Shown: piece by piece, positions 21,305-32,127 of the stretch
How the letters are laid out: the number at the start of each line of letters is the position of its first letter
How positions within the stretch are numbered: the first letter of the stretch is position 1
Source of the DNA: Paramacrobiotus richtersi
Taxonomy: Eukaryota; Tardigrada; Eutardigrada; Parachela; Macrobiotidae
DNA length: 36,319 nucleotides
NCBI GenBank assembly: GCA_034698045.1
Contig: JAQGAU010000170.1
Location: forward strand, 1 to 36,319
Reading direction: 5' to 3'
Translations under genes and position numbers: made by a program
The notes under the pieces: model-generated
Told to the model about the DNA's origin: nothing
What the model saw: the letters and a program-made list of their open reading frames with translations, nothing else
Database searches by the model: none

Positions 21305-21545
21305 TTCTGCATTTAAGGAGTGATGGTCTGCCGTGTGCGGGAAAATCGAGCATGAGTGATGTCATATGGCATACTCTGTAACTCCAAAGTATGATAACTC
21401 ACAAGATGCACGGAGGGTCCTGTAACCCGTAGAATCACCTCCCAAGAGCCTTCAAGATATCGGTTGCAGTTATTAGTCAGCAAGAAAATGTCCAGCGTTA
21501 CATGAAATGTCATTTTACATCATGTTTTTATTATATACCTTTTTT

Positions 21546-22799
21546 GCCGAATTCGTTTAATAGTTATTGTTCACTTACAGTGTATGTGTGAAAAAACGCG
21601 CTGTTGAAACGTGTGCCTATACTTGACTTGACTACCGGTTTACTTTGCGTACTTGTTTGTGGTACGGATCTACGAATTACCAAGTTCAGACCACGTTCTA
21701 GAAGCAGTACATGTCAGTCATTTTATCCATTTTGAATCATTACGCTAAATTCTGTGTTTTTGGTTTACTCGCGGCATACAGTAACGCTCCGCTGTCTTGA
21801 GGAAGCGCTCGTTGGTAGACCTACTGCAGTCACACCGTCTGTTAATTAAAAGCCTGGGAAAGACCGTAAAAGTAAAGAGCGACAGAGTAAAGGTTCTGCT
21901 GCAAGCAGAAGTGTACTATTTATCAAGAAACCGTTCCGTCTATGGATTTTGTTCCTCAGTTTCAAGGTTCTAAAGTCATCTGGGAACGGCGAACATTACG
22001 GTATTAACCACCTGCCATGATGCAGACTGACAGAAAAACTCTGCACTTTCTCGATAAAACATTGGGTGGGACGCCGCATGTGGTTTTAAGAAAAAGCGAA
22101 TATCCAAGAGCAGCAACACGCACACACAGTCAAATGGATAATCGTACCGCAGTGTGATAAAATGGTAGTGCGTAGGAAGCTACTCAGCTCCGATTATGTC
22201 CACGTAAATGAAACGCAAACTTTCTCCTTGCTGTGGTCATTCAGCGTCCACAAACAGGGAAATGCATTTACATGATTGTTAAACATAGCCTTCAAGGGAA
22301 GAGGTGTGTAGGGGAGAGGAACGGGATCTGGGATTCACAACAGTGTAACCTCGTTGTGTTCCATCTTCGCTGCTGTTTTACTGCATCCCTTGTCATGGTA
22401 CCTTGAAATTACTGCACTTTGCCCGAAAATACGTGATGTAGTCTGTCAGCTGCCAGGGCAAGTATCATCAGAACTATGTGTAAAACTGAGCCGATTTCGA
22501 AAAACACTACGTACAAGCCGAATACGGCAAGAGCGAAATACAGCTGCATTTTTTTGGCTCTCACACCATGGCAGTTAGTGCTCTAGCAAGACAAAGACTC
22601 GGTATTTGCATTAAATCCGTCCCGTGATCTGCTTGGTCACATCTTAGCCGTTACCGGATATCAACACAGTAAATGACTATCTCCGTCGAATAAATTTGTT
22701 CGACAGAAGTAAGGTTTCTCACTTTAGAGATCATGACAAGTGGCTGTTGTGTTAAACGTTAAGACTGCACACTTGCGGTGTGAAGCTACACTTAGTGTC
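21546..22799. other. Intergenic, no gene seen
   Basis: Only short frames without domains. I found no similarity to other parts of the window. Confidence 0.45.
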
Positions 22800-22913
22800 T
22801 TATTCACGTTTGGATTGTGCACTTTCGGAGTTTCCACGCCAGCTCGACGTTGTACGCCCGGAACGCTGAACCGGGCACGCCAGAATGGAAAATTCTTAGA
22901 ACACAGACAGCAT
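22800..22913 (-). pseudogene. Relic of the Ig gene's signal-peptide exon
   Basis: Read on the complement from ATG at 22913, it gives MLSVF-stop-EFSILACPVQR, then a Ser/Arg-rich part ending ESAQSKRE. This parallels the exon 1 product of the Ig gene at 16535-16697 (MILSV.., VLACCPVQR, TSAQSRR). It also keeps the donor position (AAAC|GTGAAT against AGGC|GTGAGT). An in-frame stop and deletions make it non-functional. No Ig domain follows downstream on the - strand, so it is an isolated exon relic 6 kb from its source. Confidence 0.65.
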
Positions 22914-23314
22914 TCGTATGTACAACTCCCCCTTGCAAGTATTCGTGCGGTTAATTCGGCTGGTGGCTACTTGTGGCAAATGCAAGTGGCAAATACGCGA
23001 TACAGCGCACTAACACAAAGCGGTGCGCTTACTTTACTGCCACGTTAGATTTGTTTCTATCTATGCAGCTAAAAGCGGTCGTAAGAATTGTTTGTTCGCA
23101 CGTGTAGGTTCTTACGCCGAGAAAATGTTTACATCTGGGGACTGGCCTTCCAGCTTTGGGGTGCGCGAGTGGTTTTTCGCCCCCAAGGAGATTGTGTAAT
23201 CCGTCTCATTTGTGTGGTTTTTGAACTGTCATTTCATGTATTGTCGTTTTAACGCATATCATACTATGGTACAGCAATAAACACTTTACTACCATATCGT
23301 GAACATACCACGGC

Positions 23315-23834
23315 TAGAGATGTCAACGGTTCGTCAGTTCGGTTCGGCTCGGCTCCTGGTTCGGTTCCAGAGAATAAGTCGCTCATCTCAAACGGTTCCC
23401 TTCGTGAGTCGGTTAAAATGGTCCGGTTTCATTTCTGAGCGACTAGGAACCGAACCGAACCGATCGAAACCGGTTATTCGAAGTGACATGCGCAAAAGAG
23501 AAATTTCATGCTAATACGATGCACAGACCACTGAAAAAGATTGACATGACGGATATGACCCATTATTTGCTGTTTTATACAGAAAGTGATTTCAGTTTGT
23601 CGCTTTTGTTCAGAATCTCCGCGCAGCGGAAACAGAAATTGTAGATTCGTAATAAAAACATTAAATATTTTTTAACCGCAGTTATTCGGTTCGGTTTGAC
23701 CTTGACTCAGACTCCGAGTCGGTTCAAATGGTTCGGTTATTGTGTGAGTTGCGCTCAAAAAACGTCGAACCTTAACCGAACCGAGTCGGTTAACCGCGGT
23801 TCAAAACGGTTCGGTTCGGTTTTTGACATCTCTA
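23315..23834. mobile_element. hAT-like non-autonomous transposon (MITE), 520 bp
   Basis: The ends are inverted copies of TAGAGATGTCAA. They are flanked by an exact 8-bp target duplication, ACCACGGC, at 23307-23314 and 23835-23842. An 8-bp duplication and TAGAGATG-type ends are typical of hAT superfamily elements. The interior has no transposase. It is built of GGTTCGG/CCGAACC strings, and each half can fold into its own hairpin. The two halves also share a direct block, GAGTCGGTT-AAATGGT-CGGTT. Confidence 0.85.
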
Positions 23835-24043
23835 ACCACGGCATTTCGGTACAAGACAGACACACGGATGTACAAGAAATTTTTCTTTTAGAACTGTTTA
23901 TACTAGCTTTTGTCAGTACTTCATACATCTGTACCGCGTAGGATGCAGATTTTAAGGTATCCAGTTACTGTTTCCATGTATCACATGGAGCTCAGAAAAG
24001 CACGGCACGATAAATCTTCCGCCAGCTGAGCACCTAGCAACGC

Positions 24044-24063
24044 CAATATTGGCGCCAATATTG
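24044..24063. promoter_or_regulatory. Perfect 20-bp palindrome with E2F-like core, upstream of the Kelch gene
   Basis: CAATATTGGC and its exact inverse meet at 24053/24054. The centre, TTGGCGCCAA, resembles a symmetric E2F/DP site. A further GTTGGCGTCGCCAATAT half-palindrome follows at about 24070. It lies 208-227 bases upstream of the ATG at 24271, so a promoter role is plausible but unproven. Confidence 0.45.
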
Positions 24064-24270
24064 AATGCGTTGGCGTCGCCAATATAAGACAAATATGATG
24101 CCGGATACTGGCTAGAGTTCACCTAACACTGCCGTCAAACATTCAGTATTAGTTGCTTTTTCGTGTGCTCTGAAATATTATCGTATTGCAGTTCAGCCGG
24201 AGCAGATCTTTGTCAGTGTTGCGATTGTCAGTCGCTAACGGGTATTCCACGTCCACCAGCGAGTGTAAAG

Positions 24271-26567
24271 ATGGCTAGCGCTCCCTCTGCTGAACGCAAG
24301 CTCGACGACAGAACAGTCAAAGAAGAGCCCGGTGACGATGACGTCCGATTAGTCTTCGTTCAGCAGGAACCGTTTAGCTGCGGGCGCAATCAGTTGGTGA
24401 AGCTGCTGGTGGGGGATTACGTGCAGTTCAGCAGTCGACGGGCAGTGCAGGAGTTGCTACCCGATCCGGCCTACTTTCAAAGTGGGCCCAACACGGATGG
24501 CAGCGAGTACCGGGTGCGTTTACAGGCTCCGGTGGATCCTTTGGCCGCTCATGTGGTGTTGCTGGCGGCACTCAATCCACAAGTACCGATTGATGCCAAT
24601 TGCTCGGCGAATGGTCTGACGCGGGATAAACTTGGCCGGGCAGCGGAGTACTTCAGAATCGACGCTGCGAAAATTGGTACGCAAAACGCTTCGTACGCGT
24701 TTTACAAATTTACAGAACACGTAAGGTAATGCTGACGAATGTTTCCAGGAATTAAGAAACCAGCTGTAGCAGTCCCTCAACAGCTAGCGCCCGTGACACT
24801 TCCCAAGGAGACCAGTGCTCCAAAGAGTCATACGCTAAGTGTTGTGGAGATACAGAAAGATTTCGACAAAAAATCTCAGAATGCTGCTTTTCTGGAACTG
24901 ACCTTGGTGGATATGTTCCAGCTGGTCCGGGAAACGTTTCTTGCGGTATCTTCTGAACTGGAAGTGTATCAGGTAGGGAAGGTGGAATATATGTTCAGTA
25001 CAACGGGCATACTGCGTAATACTCTGTACAGCAGCCACGACCTGCTCAGGGTGTCCATGATTCTGTCCTGCAAACCATGTAAGAAATTCTGAATGCCGTA
25101 GCCAGAAAGGTGAACAGCTTCACGGCATTATAATGCTCAGCTTTAATACACATTTTAAACCATAATCAAAATATATTATCCCAAAGCAAGGCCTCTGACA
25201 GATAAACAGCTGTCATCACGTCAGTTCTAATCGAAACGTTTCACAGCGTCGCATTCTTCAAAGCAGACATGCAGTCTTTAGTGCCTCAACGGTGGCTCTA
25301 CCAGTCCTACACGTAGTCAGAAACGCATCCACTAACTACCACTTTCGTACATGATCTTTTATTACAGGGGGTGATGAACTAGTGCCATCACCAGTATCCA
25401 ACTCGTTGGACGAAAGAAATTTTCGATTCACTATTAATGGAAATCCGTTGGGACCTGTTATCCAGCTCAATGCAATTAGCGATCGTAACAGCCTCCGGGC
25501 CATTGCGCGAAACCCTATCGGACCTACAAAAAACCCTCTTTCTACCAAACAGGCTGACTGCAGCACCCCGCGAACGGCACTTTACGGAGAGCGTCTATCT
25601 TTTCTATGCTGACCGGAATTACACCAGTTTGCGAGTGTACGACTGGCGGACCAACAAACTCACCAGTCTAGAACTTCCGCAGGAAATTAAGCCGTGGACA
25701 CCGTACAAGGAGATGGGACCGCTGGTCAATGAGAAGCTGCGGCTGCGGGTGCAGCATGGGCAACAAGTGAAGACATACGCGTACTCGCTGTCCACGCAAA
25801 CCGCGGAGTATGTGTTTGAAGAAAAGTTTATCAGCGACGATGGGTATCCGCTAACCTGCATTGATGGGAAGGTTTACGGGTGGGACTTTCGTAGTGCCAC
25901 TGGTAAAGTGAACAAATCACTCAAATACAATCCCGGCTCGTCTACGTTCCTTCATGGAGTCGACTCGCCAAAGTATTTAAGGTATGTATGAATACGTCGC
26001 TTTGCATTAAATGTTTCCTAGTGATGACCCATATGATGCTCTTGCCGCTAATGGCGACACAATCGCTTATTCAGGACGGAAGCTGCTTTTGACGGTTGGA
26101 ACGGTAAATTTTACTACTGCGGAGGAACCCCAATGAAAGGCAAAAACCGCGATCCATTAGCCAGCGTCGAGGTAAGCGACACCCGAAGCGAGACCTGGAC
26201 CGACTTGCCGGAAATGCTGCAGCCTCGACGCTGCTTCGCCGCTAAGATCTGCAGTGGTTATTTGTACGTAACGGGTGGTGCGTGCTCCTCCCGTCCCGGG
26301 ATCCTGAGTTCTTGTGAACGGCTCAACCTGAACGCTACCAAAGCGAAATGGGAGCGCATCGCTTTCCTCTCCGCGGCACGCTATCAGCATTGCATGTTTG
26401 TCGTTAACAACCAGCTGTATGTATGTGGAGGATACACGGCAGACGGACAGGCCGACTGGATGGAAATGTACGACCCGCGACGGAACTGCTGGAACCGGGT
26501 GGTAGTGGGTGAAGGCCGTTTTGGCCCGGTTTCCGCGTGTGTTGCAGTGATGACGCGCTGTACGTGA
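24271..26567 (+). CDS. BTB-BACK-Kelch protein with late frame loss (4 exons)
   Basis: The exons are 24271-24676, 24749-24972, 25395-25981 and 26075-26567, with joins in phase 1, 0 and 2 that keep frame. The N-terminus has a diverged BTB domain (DVRLVF, PFSCGRNQLV, then AAEYFRID). Exons 2 and 3 make a BACK domain: SSELEVYQ joined to YPTRW gives the usual spacing from Glu-x-x-Val to Arg-Trp, followed by IRWDLLSS. Kelch blades follow, with LYVTGG, YVCGGY, WMEMYDPR and WNRVV motifs. Such proteins are usually substrate adaptors for cullin-3 ubiquitin ligases or actin-associated. The expected last blade (DDALYVI) is present at about 26549-26570 but one base out of frame, and the current frame stops at 26567. 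The product would be about 569 residues with an incomplete propeller. It is a damaged gene, or one base is missing from the assembly. Confidence 0.75.
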
Positions 26568-27688
26568 TTCGCGTACAGTATATCGCAATGCAGTGTTGGG
26601 TTGAGAGCGAATTCATTTGTTGAGTCGGTTATATGGTTCACTACATTGTGCCAGCGGTACCGTCAACATGAACATTAATTTTGGTAACGGAATGCTCGTG
26701 GTTCTTTTGGGAGGATTGACGCAGTGGATCTGAATACTGGGACGCGGTGTAATCAACTTATAAAAATTAATGGTTATCTACAGTGGAACGTACAATATCG
26801 GCGCAACCGGTCACGGTTGGATCTTTCGGGAAATATTGAAACGCAACAAATTTGAGAAAAGTGTATTCGAAAAATTTTTAGTTTTGGTCTTAGTCATCCT
26901 ACCACGTGACAAAAGCATAGTGCACTGCCACTGAGACCGTCTGTTGTGTGCCGACTTCACTGTTTTTCAAATTCATTTTTCCAAATCTATATACGAACAA
27001 TTATTAAGCAAAAATATGTGTTCTCGATAACTTTTCGTGTTCTTTTCAGTGCAAAAGGAACGAAAAAGGGATCTGGTTTCTGTGAGTTTTTAAAATTGCT
27101 GAACTGTTTGTGGCTTCGCTAACATAGCTCTGAATCGCTGATCTATTCACTGGCTTTACTGGCAGCGTAGCAAACATCCGGCAAAATTTAACGGACTGTC
27201 TCCATAGCTACGTCTGCATATACAATTGTGTATACTAAAAGAACACAAACATTCTCGAACCGCACCTTCAGCAACGGTTTGTTCTCATGTTAAATATTTT
27301 TCTCATGAGTTCGACTTACATACATGGGCAATGCTCAGATTACCGCACATCACCACCATCCTACACATCAGTGTTTGCCGCAGTAATACCAGGATATATC
27401 GACAGTTTCAACGATCATCTTGTTATTGCTATCGTGTGTCTGTGGCTATCAGAGTGACGTCTGACCCGTTTTAGAAGTCTTCTATAGGAAATCCCGATAA
27501 TGAAGCATGCCTGCAGTATTCTGTCTGTTCAGTACGCGTTCACCGGAACTCAGAGTCATTCGACTTTCTTTAGTGCTGTTATTATTACAGTTGCTTAAAC
27601 AGTTGTCTACTTCTCACAGGTTTTAGTCTGGACAGTTCTTTCACGACATACTTCTGTAAAGACTAAAGATCTTGCTCAATTAGGAAAC
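26568..27688. other. Intergenic between convergent genes, no gene seen
   Basis: AT-rich. No kelch or other domain continues past 26570 in any frame. Short frames such as 27226-27474 have no recognisable features. Confidence 0.45.
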
Positions 27689-30219
27689 TCAGAGATTACG
27701 CCCTCCAGAACTGTCACCTTCTGACGACCCAGGGGCGCCAAAGACCAGCTTCGACGACATAGGGGGCACGTTCTGCGGGAAGCCGGTGTTGATCCCGATG
27801 AGGTCAAAGGTCGGGTTGGTCTGGATGGCCGCCGGGGTCCGACCGCGATGGATACTGTGCGGATCCATGTGGGCGGGGTCGATCCGCCTTGCTCATGGTG
27901 ACTTTATGTACCGGCACCATGAAACAGTTGTCACAATCGGTCAAATTGTTATGGGCCAGTTTCTCGGTCATGAATTCCTCCGCGGCTAGCTGTGGACCCG
28001 GTGCGGCGGTGACAGCGTAAGTGATGTTAGAAGAGACTGGACCCCCGTCGTCCACCGTCGGCGCCATGGGAGTGGTGTTGACGACAACGACATCCAGTGA
28101 GCTGTTGTCAGCTTCTACCAATGCAGCTGCAACCGGCGCCGTAGTTTCCGCTTCGGCTCTGGGTTGGACTGGCCGTCTCAGCTGTAGAAAATTCCTGTGA
28201 ATGACAGTGGCGGTATCGCTCGGTACTTTCACCGCGGCACCCTTTTGCGTGGCCATCATCGGGGATGTTTGGAAGAGCTGCTGGAACGCCTGCACTACCT
28301 CCGGCGTCTCGTGTTTGCTGGTACTCTGCACGGCATACCGCACCCGACTGATGGAGCGGTTCATCTGGTCCAACCCCACCGACTGCGCACCCTGGATGTT
28401 GACCACAACTTGGCTTTGTGGGACACCGTAAGCCTTCGACCAGAGAATTCGGAGATTGACTTGGAGAGCGTCGAGCATGCTGGCGTTCAGCGTGTGGTTG
28501 TACGCTGGAAGGACAGGCGGCAGAAGAGCGAGGCCTAGCGGGACGATGGTAGTCGTAGGTTCGGAAGCGATGACCACAGGCAGTCGGGTTGACATGGTTG
28601 CCGTCCCCGCCGATATGCTCGCAGCAGCCGAGATCTGAACAGTCGCTGGTTCCTGCTCAACTAAGGGCAGATCACCCAATGAAATTATCTGTGTGAACGT
28701 CGGAAGGGCTACTGTGGGGTTGGCGGTTACGTTCGGATCGGTTTTCTGGGGATAATTGTAGGTTGGTGTCTGCTCACTTGGGCCGCTGCTATTTAACAGG
28801 TCGATTTGCACACTGTTAACCGAGACACCCAGGGTGGCATTCCGCATTACTTCAGCTGTCTGTTGGACCGGAAGCGCATCACTATCGGCGTAGCTCTTCA
28901 GTAACAAACTTCCAGTGGCCTTTGGTTTATACTTGTGAACCCTCCCAATTATTGGTCCGTCGTGCGTCACGATCTCGGTGACAAGTGTTGAAGCGGGTGA
29001 CTTAAGGGTAGCGGGCGCACGTGGCGTTACCGCCTTGGGTGTCCTTGGACTGGCCGGTGGCGCGGGTGTCGTCACAAGCGTTGACGGCATTGTAGGGATG
29101 ATGGGCGCCAGCACCAGGTCTCCATCGCTATCGGGAATAGCCCACATGTCACGGAGACCAGCCGCTAACGCCAGATGGTGAAACTTGTTCAACGCAGTGG
29201 TGGCGTCCAGTGGTCCGGATGAGATCCCGGCGATTTCATACGTGATCTGTCGAATAGCCTTCCCATCCGGTGTCGACGGTGTAGAATACGGTTGATCACT
29301 CACGATGGTCAATTTGAACGACCCAATCCCCTGACCGAGCGCTAGGCTCCAGTTGGGTCTGATCTGCTCCTCCATGATCCGATCGCGTGATCGTCTGGTA
29401 ATTGCCGTGATAGCGATGACATCCCGAATGGAAAAGGGACCCGTGATAACATGCGCCGTTTCGATATACTGTGGTGCGGAACTAGGAAAAGCAACTGTCG
29501 CAGTCAGTTGGGATGCGGTTAGACTAGCGTCAGACGTATCACTATCGGTGTGGCTCTTTAGTAACAAACTTCCCGTGGCTTTTGGTTCATACATGGGAAT
29601 CCTCCGAGTCACCGGCTCGTCGTGCGTCATGGTCGCGGGGACAACTGCTGGGGCTTGGGACGTTAGGGTAGTGGACCCAAGTGGAATAGCGGGAACAGTC
29701 ACCGCTTCGGGAGCTCTTTGATTGGCCGGTGGCAGCGACGTCATCACGACTGTTGTCGGCATTGTAGGGATGGTGGACGCCAGCACCATGTCTTCATTGC
29801 TGTCGAGAATAGCCCACAGGTCACGGAGACCAGCCGCTCCTGCTAGACGGTGAAACCTAGTCACCGCTGCTTCTGTATCCAGTCGTCCCGGGGAGATCCC
29901 GGCGATTTCATACGTGATCTGCCGGACATTCGTACCATCCGGTACCGACGGTGAAGAATACGTTTGATCACTCTCGATGGTCAATTTGAACGACTCAATC
30001 TCCGGACCGAGCGCCAGCTTCCAGTTGGGTTTGATCTGCTCCTCCATGATCCGGTCGCGTGCTCGTCTGGTATCGGCGGTGATACCGATGACATGTTGAA
30101 TGGAAAAGGGACCCGTGATAACATGCGCTGATGTTCCACTGGGTGAATAGGGCGGAACCATCGGGATGGCAGTGATGTTGACGGGGGCATGCGCGGTTCC
30201 GGTGTACGGCGGTGCGGAG
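27689..30219 (-). CDS. Large protein with duplicated copies of the same unrecognised domain
   Basis: The main frame runs on the complement from an acceptor TTTTCCTATAG (exon start 30219, phase 2 entry) to a stop at 27804. It holds two close domain copies (HVITGPFSI, ITA-TRR-RDR, NW-LALG, IRQITYEIAGIS, AGLRD-WAI), each followed by a Thr/Pro/Ala-rich linker and a KATGSLLLKS motif. Thus a unit of about 220 residues is tandemly duplicated. A third, diverged copy (about 28280-28500) has ILWSKAYGVPQSQVVVNIQG. The C-terminus has a CDNC pair. One base seems extra in AAGGCGG near 27893: the +1 frame then runs on in coding style (RIDPAHMDPHS, NTGFPQNVPP) to TGA at 27689. No signal peptide exon was found. 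The linkers look mucin-like, so an extracellular protein is inferred. It shares its domain with the opposite-strand exon at 2783-3723. Confidence 0.75.
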
Positions 30220-30574
30220 CTATAGGAAAAGTCGCAGTCAGTTGGGATGCGATTAGACTAGCGTCAGATGATTTCTTATGTACGTTATGAACATTTTCGA
30301 ATAAATATCAAGGAAACTCAAAATATAAATTACACGTAAGAAAAGACTAGGTAGAATTTCAACAGCGATTTAGACAACAGAATGTATGAAATAATCCTGA
30401 AGACAATATCAACTGCATGAATTAATTGCACAACTAAGAGTTACGATAATGTTGTAGACGAAATTGGTTGTTTTAATACGTAATGCATGTAGCGGTCTTG
30501 GGTGCAAACACTTATAATGCTATGGAAGGAATAAAAATGCTATAAATAATGTTGTGGACATTTATTAGAGACAA
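30220..30574. other. 5' flank of the large gene, containing a partial linker copy
   Basis: About 30222-30270 duplicates the inter-domain linker of the gene (encoding SDASL-ASQLTAT, compare 29480-29545) on the complement, but with a 6-base gap and a 2-base insertion that creates TATAG. The copy therefore now functions, or reads, as a splice acceptor and not as coding sequence. The rest is AT-rich without a gene. Confidence 0.55.
30561..30566 (-). terminator. Polyadenylation signal of the acidic protein gene
   Basis: TTTATT on the + strand is AATAAA on the complement, 9 bases beyond the TAG at 30575-30577. Confidence 0.45.
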
Positions 30575-31885
30575 CTAAATATCCTGATAATTAATAACTG
30601 TAAATGAGTTGGCGTACCCTTGATCGGAAGACACTCTGTTATCGCGGCTAGTGACCCCTTGTGAAACCGTTGTATGCCATCGCTTCTTGGGTGTCATAAC
30701 AATTTCGTTCGTTATCACAGCGTTCTCTCCACTGGCCGTTTCCGAAGTCGGTTCGCTACTTCCAGGAACCGTCATAGTCGCCTTGTATGGCGTGGTCCTA
30801 AGTGCGCCATACTGTTGTTTCCCTGTTGTTAGTTTACCCGCTTTGGTGACTGTTGTCGTGGTATCCTCGTATTGGTCATCCGTGCTTTCCTCTGCTGCTG
30901 CGCTTGTAGTCTGTCGTATGTTGCGTTTCGGCGTAGCGGTGGAAGCGACATAAGCGAACTCTTCATCGGACTCCTCGACAGTCACTTGTGGTTCGGCTTT
31001 GGTTACCTTCACTCGAAGTGCTTCGTAGTGTTCGTCAGGTATTTTGGCAGCTGTGGTAACCTTTAGTCCTGCCGTTGCGGGATCCTCATCATCTTCATCT
31101 TCCGAGGAATCCTCTTTTGAACTGAAAAAGAAGATGAATGTAATTGCACATTTACACACGCTGAAATTTCAAGAAGGCTGTGCACGCTTCTTGTCGCTGT
31201 GATCATGCTGTGCAATAGTATAATGACCGCGGAATACCTAAAAGTCTAAAACTTTACCTTGGTGCTTGTGTTGTTGCCGGTTTGGCTGTTGTGGTTTGTC
31301 TGCAAATGAATCGATGTTCGTACAGTTGTTCATGATGTGCATACGCTAACATAATGATCCGTACGTATAGCAAGGAACATGTGATTCGGCTGCCCTTTCC
31401 GCAAACAAGAGCATGCCAGCGTACTTCTTACTTCGTGGTTACTGCAGCTCCAGTGGTGTCTTCCTGCGCCGAGTCTTCCTCTTCTGTGGTAGCGACCGTT
31501 GCCACAGTTGTCACCTTCCTTCTCGGCGTTGTGGCCGTTGTCGTCCATTCAACCGATTCATTGTCCTCTTCTGTCCATTCCGACATCGACTGCATTCCTG
31601 GTATGATTTTTGTGGCCGCATTGGTTGTCTTGACGTGTATCGTCGCGTATCCCTTGTCCGTTTCTTGGGCGGTAGCGATGAACGCAGTTTCAGCTTTTGT
31701 TTTAACGGCGTACGGGTCCTCCTCTGATTCATCCTCACCGGGTTCGATTCCACCGGTTTCGACGGTAGCGGCAGTTACGGGTGCTGGGATTGTATGTTTA
31801 GCCCACCTGGAAGGGATCCGGCGGGAGTTTGCCGGTTCGTCGTTACTATGTTGTGCGACGGTGAGATTTGACAAGCCGAGGATAA
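30575..31885 (-). CDS. Acidic Thr/Tyr-rich repetitive protein, probably secreted (at least 3 exons)
   Basis: The exons on the complement are 31432-31885, 31258-31299 (42 nt) and 30575-31121, all joining in phase 2, with acceptors TTGCAG, TTTGCAG and TTTTTCAG. The product is over 345 residues. The first exon here begins VILGLSNLTVAQHS, which looks like the end of a signal peptide whose start lies in an unresolved upstream exon (phase 1 entry required). The protein is low in complexity. A loose unit recurs, an acidic stretch, an aromatic residue, Thr/Val residues, then Lys/Arg: EEDPYAVKTKA, DKGYATIHVKT, DEHYEALRVKVTKA, DDQYEDTTTTVTKA, QQYGALRTTPYKAT. TTT and TPKR/TPRRK motifs are frequent. I recognise no family. 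Acid-flanked tyrosines could be sulfated and the Thr residues glycosylated if it is secreted. The 42-nt micro-exon encodes a TTTAKPATTQAP segment. Confidence 0.7.
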
Positions 31886-32117
31886 CTGCAATTTTTATTT
31901 ATTTAATTTTTGTTTTAGTTGAAGTTTTTCCTCATCATAAACGCACACGTGCACGATGATGGGTCTTGCCATTTTTATCCCGACAGCACGTTTCACAAAT
32001 GATTTTGAAAGCTTTTAACGCCAGAAACTAATATGTGCACGAGATGCTAACAACTGCCGTCCCTCAGCAATACAACCATATCTTCCCGCCCAAAGGCAAT
32101 CACTCTTTATGAGTTCA

Positions 32118-32127
32118 CTTTTATATA
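32118..32127 (-). promoter_or_regulatory. TATA box, probably of the acidic protein gene
   Basis: TATATAAAAG on the complement lies 233 bases upstream of the first resolved exon (31885). A missing first exon with the signal peptide start would lie between about 32090 and 31900. I could not find one with the required phase 1 donor and a convincing hydrophobic core. Confidence 0.5.

Larger units (their letters stand above)
18638..21545 (+). repeat. Inverted segmental duplication, copy A
   Basis: This segment is matched in reverse order and orientation by 34000-36319. The shared parts are the Tudor-like/F-box exons, the 174-nt conserved exon and about 240 bases beyond it (blocks GTGATT-TGCA, GTGA-GTCA-ATG-CA and a final TATATACCTTT). 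The matched span is at least 2.3 kb and continues past the right edge of the window in copy B. Confidence 0.8.

Noticed and set aside
23299..23941. Arg/Asn-rich frames that could suggest a gene
   Set aside because: They fall within or across the hAT-like element, whose GGTTCGG repeats leave several frames open.
24721..24748. 28-nt intron in the Kelch gene (GTAAGG..CCAG)
   Set aside because: It would shift the frame. The 72-nt intron 24677-24748 keeps frame with a good donor and acceptor, so the apparent in-frame stops are intronic.
31354..31959. 201-codon frame on the + strand
   Set aside because: It is antisense to the acidic repetitive gene. Its Val/Ser/Cys-rich composition follows from the Thr/Glu-rich sense codons.
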